Positions 32,371-44,379 of a DNA stretch of 64,000 bases are shown in pieces. Positions within the stretch are counted from its first letter, which is position 1. Each line of letters opens with the position of its first letter. The notes under the pieces were generated by a model. It had not been told where the DNA came from and searched no databases. It saw nothing but the letters and a program-made list of their open reading frames with translations. The DNA comes from Polytrichum commune (Eukaryota; Streptophyta; Polytrichopsida; Polytrichales; Polytrichaceae): contig OX485803.1 of assembly GCA_950295325.1 (NCBI GenBank), positions 67,535,554-67,599,553 on the forward strand. The letters run 5' to 3'. The translations under genes were made by a program, and so were the position numbers.

Positions 32371-32703
32371 CTCGGGGGGGGGGGGCAGTGTGTTAAAAAG
32401 TTAAGGATATAGGTGCGAACAACCACTATTTTATAGGGGGGTATTACTTTCAATTCTCTTCTTTTTTCCACATGCTATCATTATGTAATTTTCTACTTTG
32501 GGTTAATAGAAAAATGGCTTGCATTACTTATAATTCCAAATTACCTATTATTTTATACCCTATAGTACTTTAAAGATATCCCGTGCCATTTTTGATACCC
32601 TATATTACTCTTAAGTCCATTTATAGCCTCCATGTTTTTAAAATACCCTATCATTTGTTTGCACGTATATTGCTACTCCAACCAATGACTACCCCCCCCT
32701 GTG
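32371..32703 (-). mobile_element. G-terminal MITE, copy 2, inverted (333 bp)
   Basis: It is the reverse complement of copy 1 with few differences (CTCGGGG...CAGTGTGTTAAAAAG to GACTACCCCCCCCTGTG). The flanks ATTGGGTG and ATTGGATG match 7 of 8 bases, consistent with an aged 8-bp duplication. It lies about 330 bases after the stop codon of the decayed gene. Confidence 0.83.
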
Positions 32704-32849
32704 ATTGGATGGCAATCTTATAGTGCATAGTATCATTTTGCATTTGTTAGTTGTGCTAACTATTTGAAGTGCATATTGTAATCATATACTTTAAGCACAT
32801 AAAGTATGATATGCTATTGTGGCTACACCAAATAGTCCACTTGAATTGG

Positions 32850-33330
32850 GGGCCCCACATGACCATTAAGAGGGTTGTTGACATGTAGTGTGTGCGTTTG
32901 TATTTGTTGTATCAAACATTATATATGATCTTTGGTGCAATGCATATAGCTATTTAATGAGAATGCAATTGACCTTACCTTCCAAACTAGATTATGTTCT
33001 ATAATGTTGAAACAACCTATGGAATGTCCGGGTAGGCTATCTGTGGTACTAAATATATTTGACCCGTCCATATGAAATGTTTGGATGAGAGGGTATCTTC
33101 GAGGGCAAATGTTGGTTAATTATGGAGGGAATTGTAATATTTGTGTGCATATGATACGAATAAACATGCAATACCATCCGGAGACCATACCATATTGAAT
33201 GTTCGTTGGTAGACTTGCAACAAAACAACTACACATTTAGTGTCCGATGAGGGTCTCTGTAAATCCTACATCCTAAACCCTTTTAGATAGGCACTTCTTA
33301 GTTTGGAAGGTGAAGATGTCAATACTAACA
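32850..33330. repeat. Repeat family R, locus 2, right block
   Basis: CCCACATGACCATTAAGAGG and TGACATGTAGTGTGTGCGTT, through GGGTAGGCTATCTGTGGTAC, match 34,027-34,320 and 19,329-19,760. Confidence 0.75.
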
Positions 33331-33479
33331 TGAACTTATCATTTCTTACTTTGGGAGGGATATTCAAGGCCGTCAATATGAAGATGAAGAAGTGACATAC
33401 CCAAATTAAGGTTAAGTACGAGTACATCATACATCAATGAGAAGATGACAATCTCATACACAATAATTGGGGGTTATAC

Positions 33480-34320
33480 ATTACAACACACACATTATGA
33501 CACACAATTATGAAACCTAGATCATGTTACGATTATTGTGGACATTAAATGATTATATGGGCAACTCCTAATGATAGACATGCCTACGGGAAAAACTTGT
33601 TTTAATCATTATACGTGTAAGATATTCTAATTGTATGAATTCCAAAACGAGCGTCTCCTATGACAACCATTGCGAGCATAATATGGAACCACTCTCGCAA
33701 CCATAAACCGAGCACAAGAATCTTTAGCAAGTGCTCGTAATAGGACTACGTATCCAATCAAATTGACCATCGAGCTTATAGTGGTTGTTATTTTTTGAGT
33801 GTCTAGTCCAATGAATTTAAATTTCATGTCATATATTTTAAAGTGGCCACCTTATGAGCCGCACACGTCTAACCGTATAGCATTAATAGGTGTCCATACA
33901 TATATATAATATACATTACTATGGTATTCATATCGGGGCAGATCCTATATACACCCCACATGGACATGCCCACGTGGGCTATTTACGAAATGAATCATAC
34001 ATTTAATATATTTTAAAGGTGAACATATCCCACATGACCATTTAGAGGGTTGTTGACATGTAGTGTGTGCGTTCGTATTTGTTGTATCAAACATTATATA
34101 TGATCTTTGGTGCAATGCATATAGCTATTTAATGATAATGCAGTTGACCTTACCTTCTAAAGTAAATTATGTTCTATAATATCGAAACAACATATGGAAT
34201 ATCCAGGTAGGCTATTTGTGGTACTAAATATATTTAATCCGTCCATAGGAATTGTTTGGATGGGAGGGTATCTTAGAGGGCAAATGTTGGTTAATTATGG
34301 AGGGAATTGTAATATAGGCT
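33480..34320. repeat. Repeat family R, locus 3 (short form)
   Basis: All three R blocks are present in order, but left and right blocks abut at about 34,025 (GTGAACATATCC|CACATGACCA). The roughly 4.3 kb of gene-containing sequence that separates them at locus 2 is absent. This looks like an internally deleted, non-autonomous form. Confidence 0.65.
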
Positions 34321-34330
34321 TGATTAGACT

Positions 34331-36534
34331 AAATTAGCTTGATGGCCTTATGAACTAAAATTATGTTTGGTTACATTGGTGATTAACAATTCCAACATAC
34401 TTGTCTTCACATGACATATCTAACTCGAACATTGGCACGCAAGTTGTAATGATGATACATGAAGTGATCTTATAGGCCATCTTCTAATGATGATCACTTT
34501 TAAAGGTGTAGTCCTCATGTGCCCTCATACTATTTCCATCTCCGATCCGTTCTTTCGTAATTAGTTATGAATTTGCAAAGATGGAATAGAAAGACATGGT
34601 GTTCCTTTGAGTAGCGGCTGCTAGATCAGACTTGCTAGTCCAATAGAAATTTATATTTTGAAAATTTATATTTTTTCTAAATACATATGTTGTCTAGCTT
34701 TTCAAGGTTTTTTTTAGAAAGTTTGATTTGAGTAAGACATGAATTACATATGAAAATTTGAAAGCATGATCCATAATTTGACATTTCATGGTTGACTGCT
34801 GCATTACAGGGAATCTTCTGGATTCATTTTTACTTAACTTGCTAATAACATTTTTTTTTTCAAATAGAGCTTCTTAATATATTTCCAATATTATTTAGAA
34901 CGTTTGATTTGGCTAAGAAATAAATTAAATACGAATTTCTAAAGACGGAATACGTACTTTTAGATTTCCTAGTTGACTGTTGCATTACAGGAAGTCTGTT
35001 GGCTGACTTGTTTAACTTGCTTAACTTGCTTAACTTGTTGATAAAGTATTTTTCTCAATTAGACCTTATTAATAGCTTTCCAATGGTGTAAGGAAAGCCC
35101 ATATTAAAGTAGTAATGAATTTACTATGAATTCTTGAAGTTGGAAGTTGGATAGGTGGGTTGGAAGGATCGGTTGAATCGACCTCACACTTCCAAGTCTC
35201 ATAATTTTTGCAGTTTTTATCCAATTAAAGTGATTTTTAGATCGTTGGAAAGATAATTACATGTATTAAGTAAATCTATTATGATTAGGCCTAAATTACA
35301 GTGCAAAATAAACAATTGATGTTTTAATTGCTAACTAATATAAACTTTACAATCAAACTAGTTATAAGGAAGGAGACAAGGTCGACGTCCGGGAAGTGGG
35401 GCAAGGAAAAATATAGCGACTCGGCATACATCGAGCCCAATTAACTGAGGAGAATTGAGATAAACTAACTAACCATAGCCTTCCATTTAAGGTTGGAGGG
35501 AGCGCGGCCAAGGTATGTATCTCTAAACTCATTCATCTATTTCGTAAAGTCAAGACCGCCAAGGGAATATCCAACTTCATTGTTCTCGGGCCCCTTTGTA
35601 TGTTTTATGGTAGTAGTTTTATTTATTAGCAAATTTCGTATATGATAAGTCGGATTAATCACCGATGGAACCACTCTGAATGTCGTTGGTGGAAAGGTGG
35701 GATTAATGACCCGCGAATCCATTATTATGTTGTTGGCCCCGTGAATTGGGAGTAATGACCCCAATTTATGAAGATTGTGCAACATGTTGAACCTACAAGT
35801 TGTCAATCATACTAGTCGCATTAAGTTATTTTTCATGGTCTATTCAGTGTAAACACACTTAACAATTAAAACATACAAAACAAATCGTCAACCCTTGCTG
35901 GCAAGAGACCCGAATCGGAAACTTAATTCGGTAGGGTGACACCACCCTTTGGACCGTTGAAGTCCGAAGGGTTTGAGATGTCATTCAACCTTCAAAAGAC
36001 CTATATGAGGCCTTAGAAGGTTCTGAGCTAAGAAATGCACCAACTATGTAAGGGGTAATGCTTAATATATGAATGTAGTAAGGTAAGATGTGTAAACAAA
36101 ATTAACTAAATAAAAAGGAATTTGTGTAAAGGGTGGAGCTTAGGCCAAATCCCCCATTTTAGAAAATTAAATATAAGTAAGTAAAAAAATAGGAAAGAAT
36201 TGAATGGTCCATCAAATCGTCGTTATTCCGTTCATTGAGTTAGGGGTGGTATGAGTCATACCCAGTTGGTGTGTATCAGAGCCATCTCAATTCACAAGTA
36301 AGGATTGTCTTGGTTCCAAGGCCGGTACGTCTGCGTTTAGAATAGGTTGTAGGTGAAGGTTAGAACTAGATATGAAATTGATTAGTGGAGTTTAGAGCCA
36401 GAATAGTAAAAAACTAAGGTCCAACCTCCGGAGGTACTACAACGTATATTTAATTTCCCTCCAAAAATCTAAATACTCACGTTTTACACCTATCATCCGG
36501 GTTCGGCTTGGGCACCTACAAATGCAGGCCATCT
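34331..36534. repeat. AT-rich intergenic DNA with degenerate tandem repeats
   Basis: At about 34,680-35,150 three diverged units of about 190-200 bases share a TTGACTG(C/T)TGCATTACAGG motif and an AGAAAGTTTGATTT...AAG motif. No gene is recognised in the rest. Confidence 0.5.
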
Positions 36535-36785
36535 TCACCGAAGAGCTTGTGTAATACTTTTAGGCTCCCTCGGAAGGGGGTGGCCCAAAAGCACCACACC
36601 AGTCCCGGTTGAATTAACAACAAAAGCAATTGTTGCATTCTCCTTCTTTAACTTCCGACCCTTCACCTTCCCTTGTGCTAATGTTTTATAATTACGATGT
36701 GCTCTAAAATACAATTCAGTCTCATTCATGTTGTAAACATCTTCAGGGTCATAATTCGACAAAAGAATGGAAAGAAATCACTCTA
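36535..36785 (-). pseudogene. Tigger/pogo-like DDE transposase remnant
   Basis: The frame reads SNYDPEDVYNMNETELYFRA, LAQGKVKGRKLKKENATIAF, then VVNSTGT. This matches the first catalytic-Asp block of the DDE_1 (Tigger/pogo/jerky) family, which typically has YN-DETGLF followed by K--K-R-T-----N--G. The usual Asp becomes Asn in MNET, and the frame is lost after about 75 codons. No terminal repeats were found, so this is a dead fragment. Confidence 0.75.
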
Positions 36786-37195
36786 ACCCTAACCAGGTCC
36801 ATTCTACACTAGTAACCCTAATTATCACTAAGTTCCCAATGATAAGTGAAGTTCCCAAGTAGTTTCCAAGTGAAAATGGATGTATTTTAGATGTACATAA
36901 TATAGATGAAAGGAATTTTAGCATTAATTACCTCTTTAATATGACAAAACGGAGATTCTAAATGTCTTATCATCGAGTGTGGTAGTTATATTAAAAAAAG
37001 GTTTTGAAATAAAACATTTAGCTGCAAAAAATGTGTCATAATATCGAGGGTGTCATATAAACAAATGTCATACCAATGAGGTTAGACTATAGCATTTTTA
37101 AAGATTTTAATTAAGTATTTTATAGAAATATTAAGCGAAGCGCAATTGATTTGGTCACCTATATTTGAGTGTTGAATGTTGGAATTTGGATCTAA

Positions 37196-37693
37196 GGGCC
37201 ACTTCACACACGAGCCAAGAGCCGTGACCATGAAATTGTGAGAGCCCAAAAGAAAGTGTCCAAAGGCCGTCCCAACACACCTCCAAAATCGTGTGGTTCG
37301 GTCATGGACTCTCAAGTGTAGTGTGAAGTCATATGTGACCGGACCCTCAACCAAATGCTATTTCAATGAATGTTTATTGATGCGGGTCCTCACACATGAT
37401 ACAATAAAGTAAATCAACGGTTGTGAGCAATTGGAGTGCCATAGTCTCCTGGTTTTGTGTTAGGCCTACCTCCAAGAGGTGGTTTTGAAAATAGTCCAAG
37501 TGACCATGAATCATGATCTACTGGATGCCATATAGGAATCCATGTAGACTTTACATCCATCGTGCATTCACATACTCCGTTGGTCCCTCAAGCGTAGTGT
37601 GAAGTGAACTTGGACCGGCTCTACCTTTTCCACCAATGAGAGTGCTTGAAGTGTAATGGTCGCGGGCTCTCAATCTCGTGTGTGAAGTGGCCC
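37196..37693. mobile_element. Harbinger-like MITE (498 bp)
   Basis: The ends are GGGCCACTTCACACACGAG and its exact inverse CTCGTGTGTGAAGTGGCCC. TAA direct repeats lie at 37,193-37,195 and 37,694-37,696. A 3-bp TAA/TTA duplication next to G-rich ends is the PIF/Harbinger signature. Internal sequence is non-coding. Confidence 0.88.
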
Positions 37694-37988
37694 TAAGAGT
37701 GGCCATCGAACGTGATAAGTGGTGTGTGTGTAGTCCTCAAAGTTCTTTCCAAGAAAATAGAGAAAAAAATATCTTAAAGAGAAAAACATCCCAATAATAG
37801 TTTGAAAAACCATGAAACAAAGAATCCAAAATCTAAAACCATCATCTATGACAAAATAAGAGAGGTGAGCAAGTGTAATGAAGGCATCCTACAGGGTTGT
37901 AACCACCGATCATGAACTTTTGACTTAGGCAAACTTCTTGTCAAGAAGGCAAGCGGGACTAATTCTTGGTGTATTGGATTTCTACTTA

Positions 37989-38245
37989 GGGCCGGGCCAG
38001 TTTACACCGTGGGTCATGAAGCCGGACCACGGAAGATGGCCTTTTTCCATGGTTCGACATGATGGTCCAACTTTCATGGTCCGATTTCTTTAAAAAAATC
38101 AATTTATAAAGTCTTTGGACTCCTCACTAGGTGTAAACCAAATGTGAACCAAGAGGAATGATCATGCACCAAAAAATGAATGTGCTTCTTTTTTTAACAT
38201 GTTCCCAAAAAGGATAATTTTGGACCATGTGGGTGCTTAATTATT
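37989..38245. mobile_element. Truncated Harbinger-like MITE
   Basis: GGGCCGGGCCAGTTTACACC after TTA, then ATGGTCCAACTTTCATGGTC and CACTAGGTGTAAA, parallels 49,255-49,460. The right end could not be located; similarity fades near 38,245. Confidence 0.6.
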
Positions 38246-39519
38246 ATGGACTAGCACAATATTAAGAAGCTTGGTGTCATGCCTATGAATGTCGGTAAAT
38301 GATCTCAAGAATCTATGTATTCCTCACATATATCTTGCATGCCATGCGTGGTAATTAAGGACAAAAGAGTAAAGTGGAACCTATAGGAATCAAGGAGGAC
38401 AATCTATGCCACTTGGTTCACTTTTTATTAATTGAAGGTCTCTATTGGTCTAACTTCATAATGCCTTGCATTGCAAATTCCAAGCTACCGCGTGAGAAGG
38501 CTGAAGCTAGTACAAATTCCAAGCTAACAAGTCAATGAGTTCACATATCAAACAAGCCATTTGGGTTCTCTACCTAAATTCTAGAGTCTTGTCAATTGCC
38601 TATTAATGTTGTATAGAGGAGGACCTTTTTGCATTCCCTCCAAACCTCAACTCTTGTTCTTGCATTTTCAACACCACACATTTGATACATGAAAACAATG
38701 AAACCCGTAGGCATGTCCCTTGCACAATATTGATTCCATCACACATGTTTAGCATCCTTCATGACATGAAATCTCTTGAGTATGCCAGGAGATGCTAAAA
38801 TGACTTGGGCCCTCCTTGAACCGCTTTGGAATGTTCTTCGTTCAAACCCCTAAACTGACTTCAAAAAAGCATTCAAAGCTTACCAACTAAGGAAAGTGTT
38901 GTATGCAAAACAACCAACTCCAAACCCAAACGCCAGTTTATTGCCCAAAAATATAAAGACCTATAACCTAATCATGTCATCAACAAATCAAGATTGATGA
39001 TTATGAATCAAGACAATATTAGGTTTAAAATTGGACTTAAAATTGTAAAATTTTAGCAAGTCTGCACTCACTTGTCCTATGATGTCAAACACACGATCCA
39101 TCCGAGATGATTAGCAAATCCAAATTGAAGCCATAATCATACACCTCAAAAGAAACTCGAAGTCAGATAAAAAGTGCAAAGATTCTCTTTGCTTCTTAGA
39201 TGATCATATAGGTCCCCCAATCGTGTTGTCTATTGAACCTTGAAAGTTAATGCATGCTGAGCACAAAGTCCAATCTTATGCACGATTGCGAGATAGTGGG
39301 AACGAATCGTTTGGCATCCTTGTCAGCAATTCCAAAGTAATTTCAGTGGTCAGAAAGGAAAGTAGCACGAGACCTTATGGCCAACAGTACAAAGGGGGTC
39401 CACCAGTCAACTGGTGGGGAAAGAAAATAATGCAAACTCCAAGCTACCCATCCTCCGAAACTGTCCTAGAAGTTGACTCCCCTATGAGAGCAGTTTGTCG
39501 GACCCCATAGAAGTCTGTG
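38246..39519. other. No gene recognised
   Basis: AT-rich intergenic DNA. The 86-codon open frame at 39,250-39,510 has no recognisable feature. Confidence 0.5.
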
Positions 39520-39660
39520 GCCATAACATTATTCAGATCCATAACAGTGTTCTGTGCGACTGACAGTATTATGTGGAATATTCTTCATATTCTTCATATT
39601 CCGCAGAATACTATCAGTCCCACATAACACTGTTATGGATCTCAATAATGTTACGGGACT
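39520..39660. repeat. Long imperfect hairpin, MITE-like
   Basis: Arms of about 60 bases (TAACATTATTCAGATCCATAA on the left; the inverse of TTATGGATCTCAATAATGTTA on the right) pair with roughly 85-90% identity around an ATATTCTTCATATTCTTCATAT centre. No clear target duplication was found. It is a small foldback element; a small-RNA precursor is also possible. It lies about 1.1 kb upstream of the receptor-like gene. Confidence 0.7.
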
Positions 39661-40771
39661 AGAGTCTCTATGGTGATGGGTTTTAAATGGTTTTTTCAAA
39701 CCCAACGTCTAGGCCGCTTCTCCTGAGATATAAAACAAGCGATGAGATGGTATGAGATGGTATGAGATGGTTAGCGAGGTATGAGATGGTTAGCGGATCG
39801 CAATCGAGGCTGTAGCCACTTTCTCCATAATGCTTCATAGAATTAGAGTTGCACGCACTTGATGTCCTGCAGCTGCCTCATCGTGCATACAAAGGTGCTA
39901 CTTGAATTCCAAAGACAATGATAACTTCTGAGCCCTACTACCAAATTACTCTATGTGTTGGGTTTTGTCAGTTTTGTGCACATGCGAATCTAGTGAGATA
40001 TTCCAAATAGCTGCAGTGTATATATACACATGAGCCACATATGCCTAATAAGTTCACCCTTGAGTATATCCACTTCGAAGCACAAGCCTGATGTCGAGTT
40101 ACCTTTGACTGGCCCTCATTGAGCGTTTGATCCGGAGGTGGACGTGTCCTCAAAATTTGGTACCGACAACGAAGAATGTATGTGAGAGTGGAGGTCGCAG
40201 GAGGACCGGTGATGCACATCCGGGCTGCATAAGGTATAGCTTCAGCTCTAACCTTGATCTGTTCTGATTTTTAATTTAAAAAAATTCAGTCATGGCAGGA
40301 ACCTTGATTCGTGATATATCGAGGGCTGTTGAAGGTTTTTTTAAAGATCTCATAGGTTCACCAAGCACCCACTTACCTTGGTCAGGATAGTCAATCACTT
40401 TGACTATTCTGTTACTTCCTCTGTGTTAGGCCAACACTAGACTCATGTGGTGAAGCTCTCTACGATAGAATAAGAGGATCAATTCACTCTCTGGTAGATC
40501 ATGTTGACAGTGATACAATGTACCAAAGAGTTCCAGCTTGATAGTGTATAATTTGGTGCGGTAAGCCCTTTTGCAGGACTTCAGATCTCGAATACTTGGT
40601 CCTCTGAATTTGCGTACTTCAAGCAATGAATGTTTATGGATGGTCCTGCATAGGTGTCCAGATCAACCTCATCACTAAATCAGACTCGATCAACTCCCCC
40701 AAGAACTACGCTCAAAGTCTGCACCTGGAGTCAATCATAATTCACCGCAGATGCCATAGGGGTGAGCAAGC
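39661..40771. other. Upstream region of the receptor-like gene
   Basis: No other gene is seen. A GGTATGAGAT microsatellite-like stretch (GAGATGGTATGAGATGG repeats) lies at 39,745-39,795. A transcription start was not identified. Confidence 0.4.
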
Positions 40772-43594
40772 ATGTCGAGATGCATGATCAGCAGGTTGAA
40801 GCCGGTGATGATGAGTTGCTCATGCCATCTACGAGTGTCAGGTTCGGTAGCAATCGCTGTAATTGTGGTGTTGCTTCTACCAGCCATGGCTTCTGGTACC
40901 GTCAGCTCAATTCAGCAGGAATCCACAACCGAGCTGGACCTCATCACCACCTCGGACGAGAAATCTATGCTGGAAATTCGGCAGGCCATTGGACTGGGAC
41001 CGTTGCAGAGGAACAGCACGTTGATGAATTGGCACAACACAAGCAACATTTGCCAGTGGATTGGAGTTACATGCAGCAATGCAAAGACAAGAACAAAAAC
41101 AAGAACACGAGGGGTGGTGGCGCTGAATCTGACGAGTGCTCAGTTGATCAATGGCGGGTTTCTGAGCCCGGCAATTGGGAATTTGAGCTTCCTCGAGAAT
41201 CTCACGTTGCAGGACACTGGTCTAGTTGGAAGCATCCCCGGGGAGCTTGGAAAATTGTCGAAGCTCAAGGTGCTAGACCTGGGGGGCAACAACTTCACTG
41301 GATCCATTCCCAAATCTCTGGCCGACTGCACAAATCTCACTCTTTTGAATGTTTCCTACAACCATCTCACCGGCAGCATCCCACCGGAGTTGGGTCGTCT
41401 CCGACAGCTTCAAGAATTGAACTTCGAGTACAACAACCTCACCGGATCCATCCCTGCCACCCTTGGAGACTCCTGTGAGAGTTTGCAGCGCCTCGTGGGA
41501 AGGGTTAACAAATTGAGCGGATCGATTCCTGCGTCGTTGGGCAATTGTTCTCATCTGCAGGATTTCGACTTTGAAGCTAACTCTTTGACCGGGAGCATCC
41601 CAGAGACGTTCGGGCGTCTACAGGAGCTCAGCAGAATCATGGCCAGATTTAACGAGCTCAATGGCAGCATTGGGATGCTCGGCAATTGTAGCAAGATGCA
41701 ATTCTTGTATCTGTCTTATAACGACCTCGAGGGGAGCCTGCCGCCTGCTCCGGGTCAGTCTTGGCCGCACCTCGAGAATTTTGAAGCTCAAGACAACCGA
41801 TTAACTGGGATCATTCCGGAGCAGCTTGCGGCGTCTGGATGCATCGGGCTGAAGAATCTTGTGTTTGGGAACAACAATCTGTCTGGTAGCATCACACCCT
41901 TGTTCGGCCGATGCCCACTTCTGGAAAGCCTGCAGTTCTGGAACAACAGCTTGACTGGACATATACCTTCCGAGCTCCGAGGGTTACAGAAATTTCGCCT
42001 TCTGTATCTGACAAACAACAATCTCGAGGGGCCAATCCCTGGGTCGCTGGCAACTTGCCCAGCGTTAGGGGAAATTCAGGTTGGGGGTAATTCACGCATT
42101 AATGGAAGCATACCACCTGAACTCGGCATGATGAAAACACTTGGAAATCTAATCATTACAAAGACGAGCGTGAGTGGTGTGATACCTGAGTCCCTGGGAA
42201 ACGCTTCGTCGCTCAAAACCCTCATGCTCAATGACAACAAACTTTCAGGCACCATCCCCGCTACTCTTTCCCAGTGCCAGAATCTCACCACATTGTTTCT
42301 GCACAACAACCAAATTAGCGGTGTCATTCCTGCAGAGATTGGGAACCTCCCCTTGCTCCAAAGGCTGTGGCTGTCCAACAATGACCTTGCTGGTCCGATT
42401 CCTGAGAGCATCGGCCGATGCTCTCAGCTGAAAGATCTGGAACTCGCAGGCAACAGAATAAATGGCACATTTCCAACATCATTCGGTGATTGCACGAAGC
42501 TGGAGCGAATCATGATGGCAAACAACCTGCTCAGTGGAGAACTGGAGAGTGTAAAATTTGAGCAACTTCGGTCTCTCACAGTGTTGTCCGTCGCAAACAA
42601 CTCCCTCATTGGGCCTATCCCAGAATCTCTGCGTCACTGTGTCAACCTAACAATTGCAGACTTCAGCAATAACCATCTGACCGGACATCTGCCTGAATTT
42701 ATGGAGAACTCGACGTTTCCAGATGTCTTTCCAAAGTTGCGTGTGCTGTCCATAGATAGCAACCAGATGACAGGTGTGATTCCAGAATGGATCTGGAGCC
42801 TCGGAGCGGTGAGCATCCTCGCTTTGTCAAATAACGGCTTCTCGGGGGAGATATCAAAGAACTTGAGCAAATTGTTGGGATTCATAGAATTCAATAATGA
42901 CAGCAGTACAGATCAAATGACAACACTGAGTGACCGTATTCAGCTCTTCACAACCGTCTTCGATGTGGAGCTTAACCTTACATTCGAGAATAACAAGTAC
43001 ATTTTTTCAGGGCAGTCACTCTCCACAACCACAGCTCTGAACCTGGAAAACAACAATCTTAGTGGCAGCATTCCTGGGGACATTGTGAACCTGCGGCAAC
43101 TAAGGCAGCTATATCTTGCAGGCAATGCCTTGAGTGGGGACATTCCAGATGCCCCTTCGGCCCTGCCAAATCTCGAGTCCTTGGATTTATCCGACAACCA
43201 GCTGGTGGGTAACGTTCCGTCCATGCTGGCGACGTCGTCAAACTTGGCAGTTCTGAAACTAAAGGGCAATAACCTGTCTGGAGAGATTCCCCAAGTCAAC
43301 AACTTCTATACTCGATTTGACGATAACTCCTACTTGCCAGGAAACGCAGGCCTATGTGGATGGTACACACATCGGTGCTCCGTCACTGTACCTTCTTCAA
43401 GCAATCCATCCGGCCTTGCATCGAAGGAGTCGTGGGTGAAAAACCATGTTTCAATCCCCGGCTTTGTGTTGGGCATGTTCACCGGTTTCTTGGGTGTCAT
43501 CGTCTTCATCCAGTCAATCGAGCAGATCAGGAATTTTGTACTTAAGCCTCGTGGACATCCTACCAGTCAGAAATCAGCACGTAGTAGATACTAA
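40772..43594 (+). CDS. LRR receptor-like protein without kinase (940 aa)
   Basis: An intron-less gene for a plasma-membrane receptor-like protein. Residues about 20-43 form a signal peptide (IAVIVVLLLPAMASG). An LRR N-terminal cap follows with WHNTSNICQWIGVTC. Then come some two dozen plant-type LRRs (LxxLxLxxNxLxGxIP). An island region at about 690-755 (IQLFTTVFDVELNLTFENNK) interrupts the repeats before four more LRRs, as in RLP and PSKR/BRI1-type ectodomains. After LPGNAGLCG...C, one transmembrane helix (about 896-914) contains a GxxxGxxxG pattern (G897, G901, G905) and the protein ends in a short basic tail. Many NxS/T sites fit a glycosylated ectodomain. No kinase follows for 780 bp, so signalling would need a partner; in flowering plants the GxxxG helix of RLPs binds SOBIR1-type kinases. 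The ATG is the first in frame and gives a proper signal peptide. The ligand cannot be inferred. Confidence 0.93.
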   Translation: MSRCMISRLKPVMMSCSCHLRVSGSVAIAVIVVLLLPAMASGTVSSIQQESTTELDLITTSDEKSMLEIRQAIGLGPLQRNSTLMNWHNTSNICQWIGVTCSNAKTRTKTRTRGVVALNLTSAQLINGGFLSPAIGNLSFLENLTLQDTGLVGSIPGELGKLSKLKVLDLGGNNFTGSIPKSLADCTNLTLLNVSYNHLTGSIPPELGRLRQLQELNFEYNNLTGSIPATLGDSCESLQRLVGRVNKLSGSIPASLGNCSHLQDFDFEANSLTGSIPETFGRLQELSRIMARFNELNGSIGMLGNCSKMQFLYLSYNDLEGSLPPAPGQSWPHLENFEAQDNRLTGIIPEQLAASGCIGLKNLVFGNNNLSGSITPLFGRCPLLESLQFWNNSLTGHIPSELRGLQKFRLLYLTNNNLEGPIPGSLATCPALGEIQVGGNSRINGSIPPELGMMKTLGNLIITKTSVSGVIPESLGNASSLKTLMLNDNKLSGTIPATLSQCQNLTTLFLHNNQISGVIPAEIGNLPLLQRLWLSNNDLAGPIPESIGRCSQLKDLELAGNRINGTFPTSFGDCTKLERIMMANNLLSGELESVKFEQLRSLTVLSVANNSLIGPIPESLRHCVNLTIADFSNNHLTGHLPEFMENSTFPDVFPKLRVLSIDSNQMTGVIPEWIWSLGAVSILALSNNGFSGEISKNLSKLLGFIEFNNDSSTDQMTTLSDRIQLFTTVFDVELNLTFENNKYIFSGQSLSTTTALNLENNNLSGSIPGDIVNLRQLRQLYLAGNALSGDIPDAPSALPNLESLDLSDNQLVGNVPSMLATSSNLAVLKLKGNNLSGEIPQVNNFYTRFDDNSYLPGNAGLCGWYTHRCSVTVPSSSNPSGLASKESWVKNHVSIPGFVLGMFTGFLGVIVFIQSIEQIRNFVLKPRGHPTSQKSARSRY

Positions 43595-44379
43595 TGACAT
43601 GTATGACGAGTTGGACTTTGGACACTGAAGCTGACACACAATCAGACTCCTTGTGATTTTTACTCCTCGTGCTAACACAACTCTTCAATCAAACCCCACC
43701 AACAATTACACGAGAACTTCTAGAAGATGAGGAATGCACACACCCTATGGTGTCATGTGTCTGATACTTTGAATCTGCAAGGAGACCACGATTCGTCACA
43801 TCGTTGCATACCTTGCTAGATGATGGTTTGGCTTGTAACTGTCAAATTATTTAATAATAGTGAAATGTCCAAGTTTTCACATTTGCCTGCAAGTCGCTAT
43901 GAAAGTTGGCCACAAAAAAAGGGAGTTGATTAATTACATGAATTGCTTGCTTAATCTGCGGCTTAACAATCTAAGATTAACAAACTGCTTTAACTCCAAG
44001 CTGTCAAGGACAGTGGTGCACATCAAGCAACATGGATCGACAATGGGGAAATCTTGGTAGCTACAAACTTGGAATTCCTCAAAGCAGCAGCTGACATGAA
44101 TGTGGCAGGTTGAAGTCCATTTTTCTAAACGACTGCATTGGTCACATCACATTTTGTTGACAAAAACTCGCACAATGTGCAGATGCAAGTGGAAACAAAT
44201 GACCTCTGTATTGGAACAAAAGCTTTACAGATCTTTTTGCAATTATAGACATTGATGAGTAATGTAACTCTCCATCTTATAACAGTCTTTGCACTATGGA
44301 CACTACGTTGAGATTCTACCTACATTGTTGGTGATGCCAAAAGAGACATTGAGGAACCTGGAACTTGAATTACTGGTCT
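43595..44379. other. Convergent intergenic region
   Basis: It lies between the stop codons of the receptor-like gene (plus) and the SDR gene (minus) and should contain both 3' UTRs. No gene is seen. Confidence 0.5.

Noticed and set aside
40762-43302. Several overlapping open frames on both strands of the receptor-like gene
   Set aside because: They are shadows of the LRR codons in other frames; the repeated LRR codon pattern keeps them open by chance.
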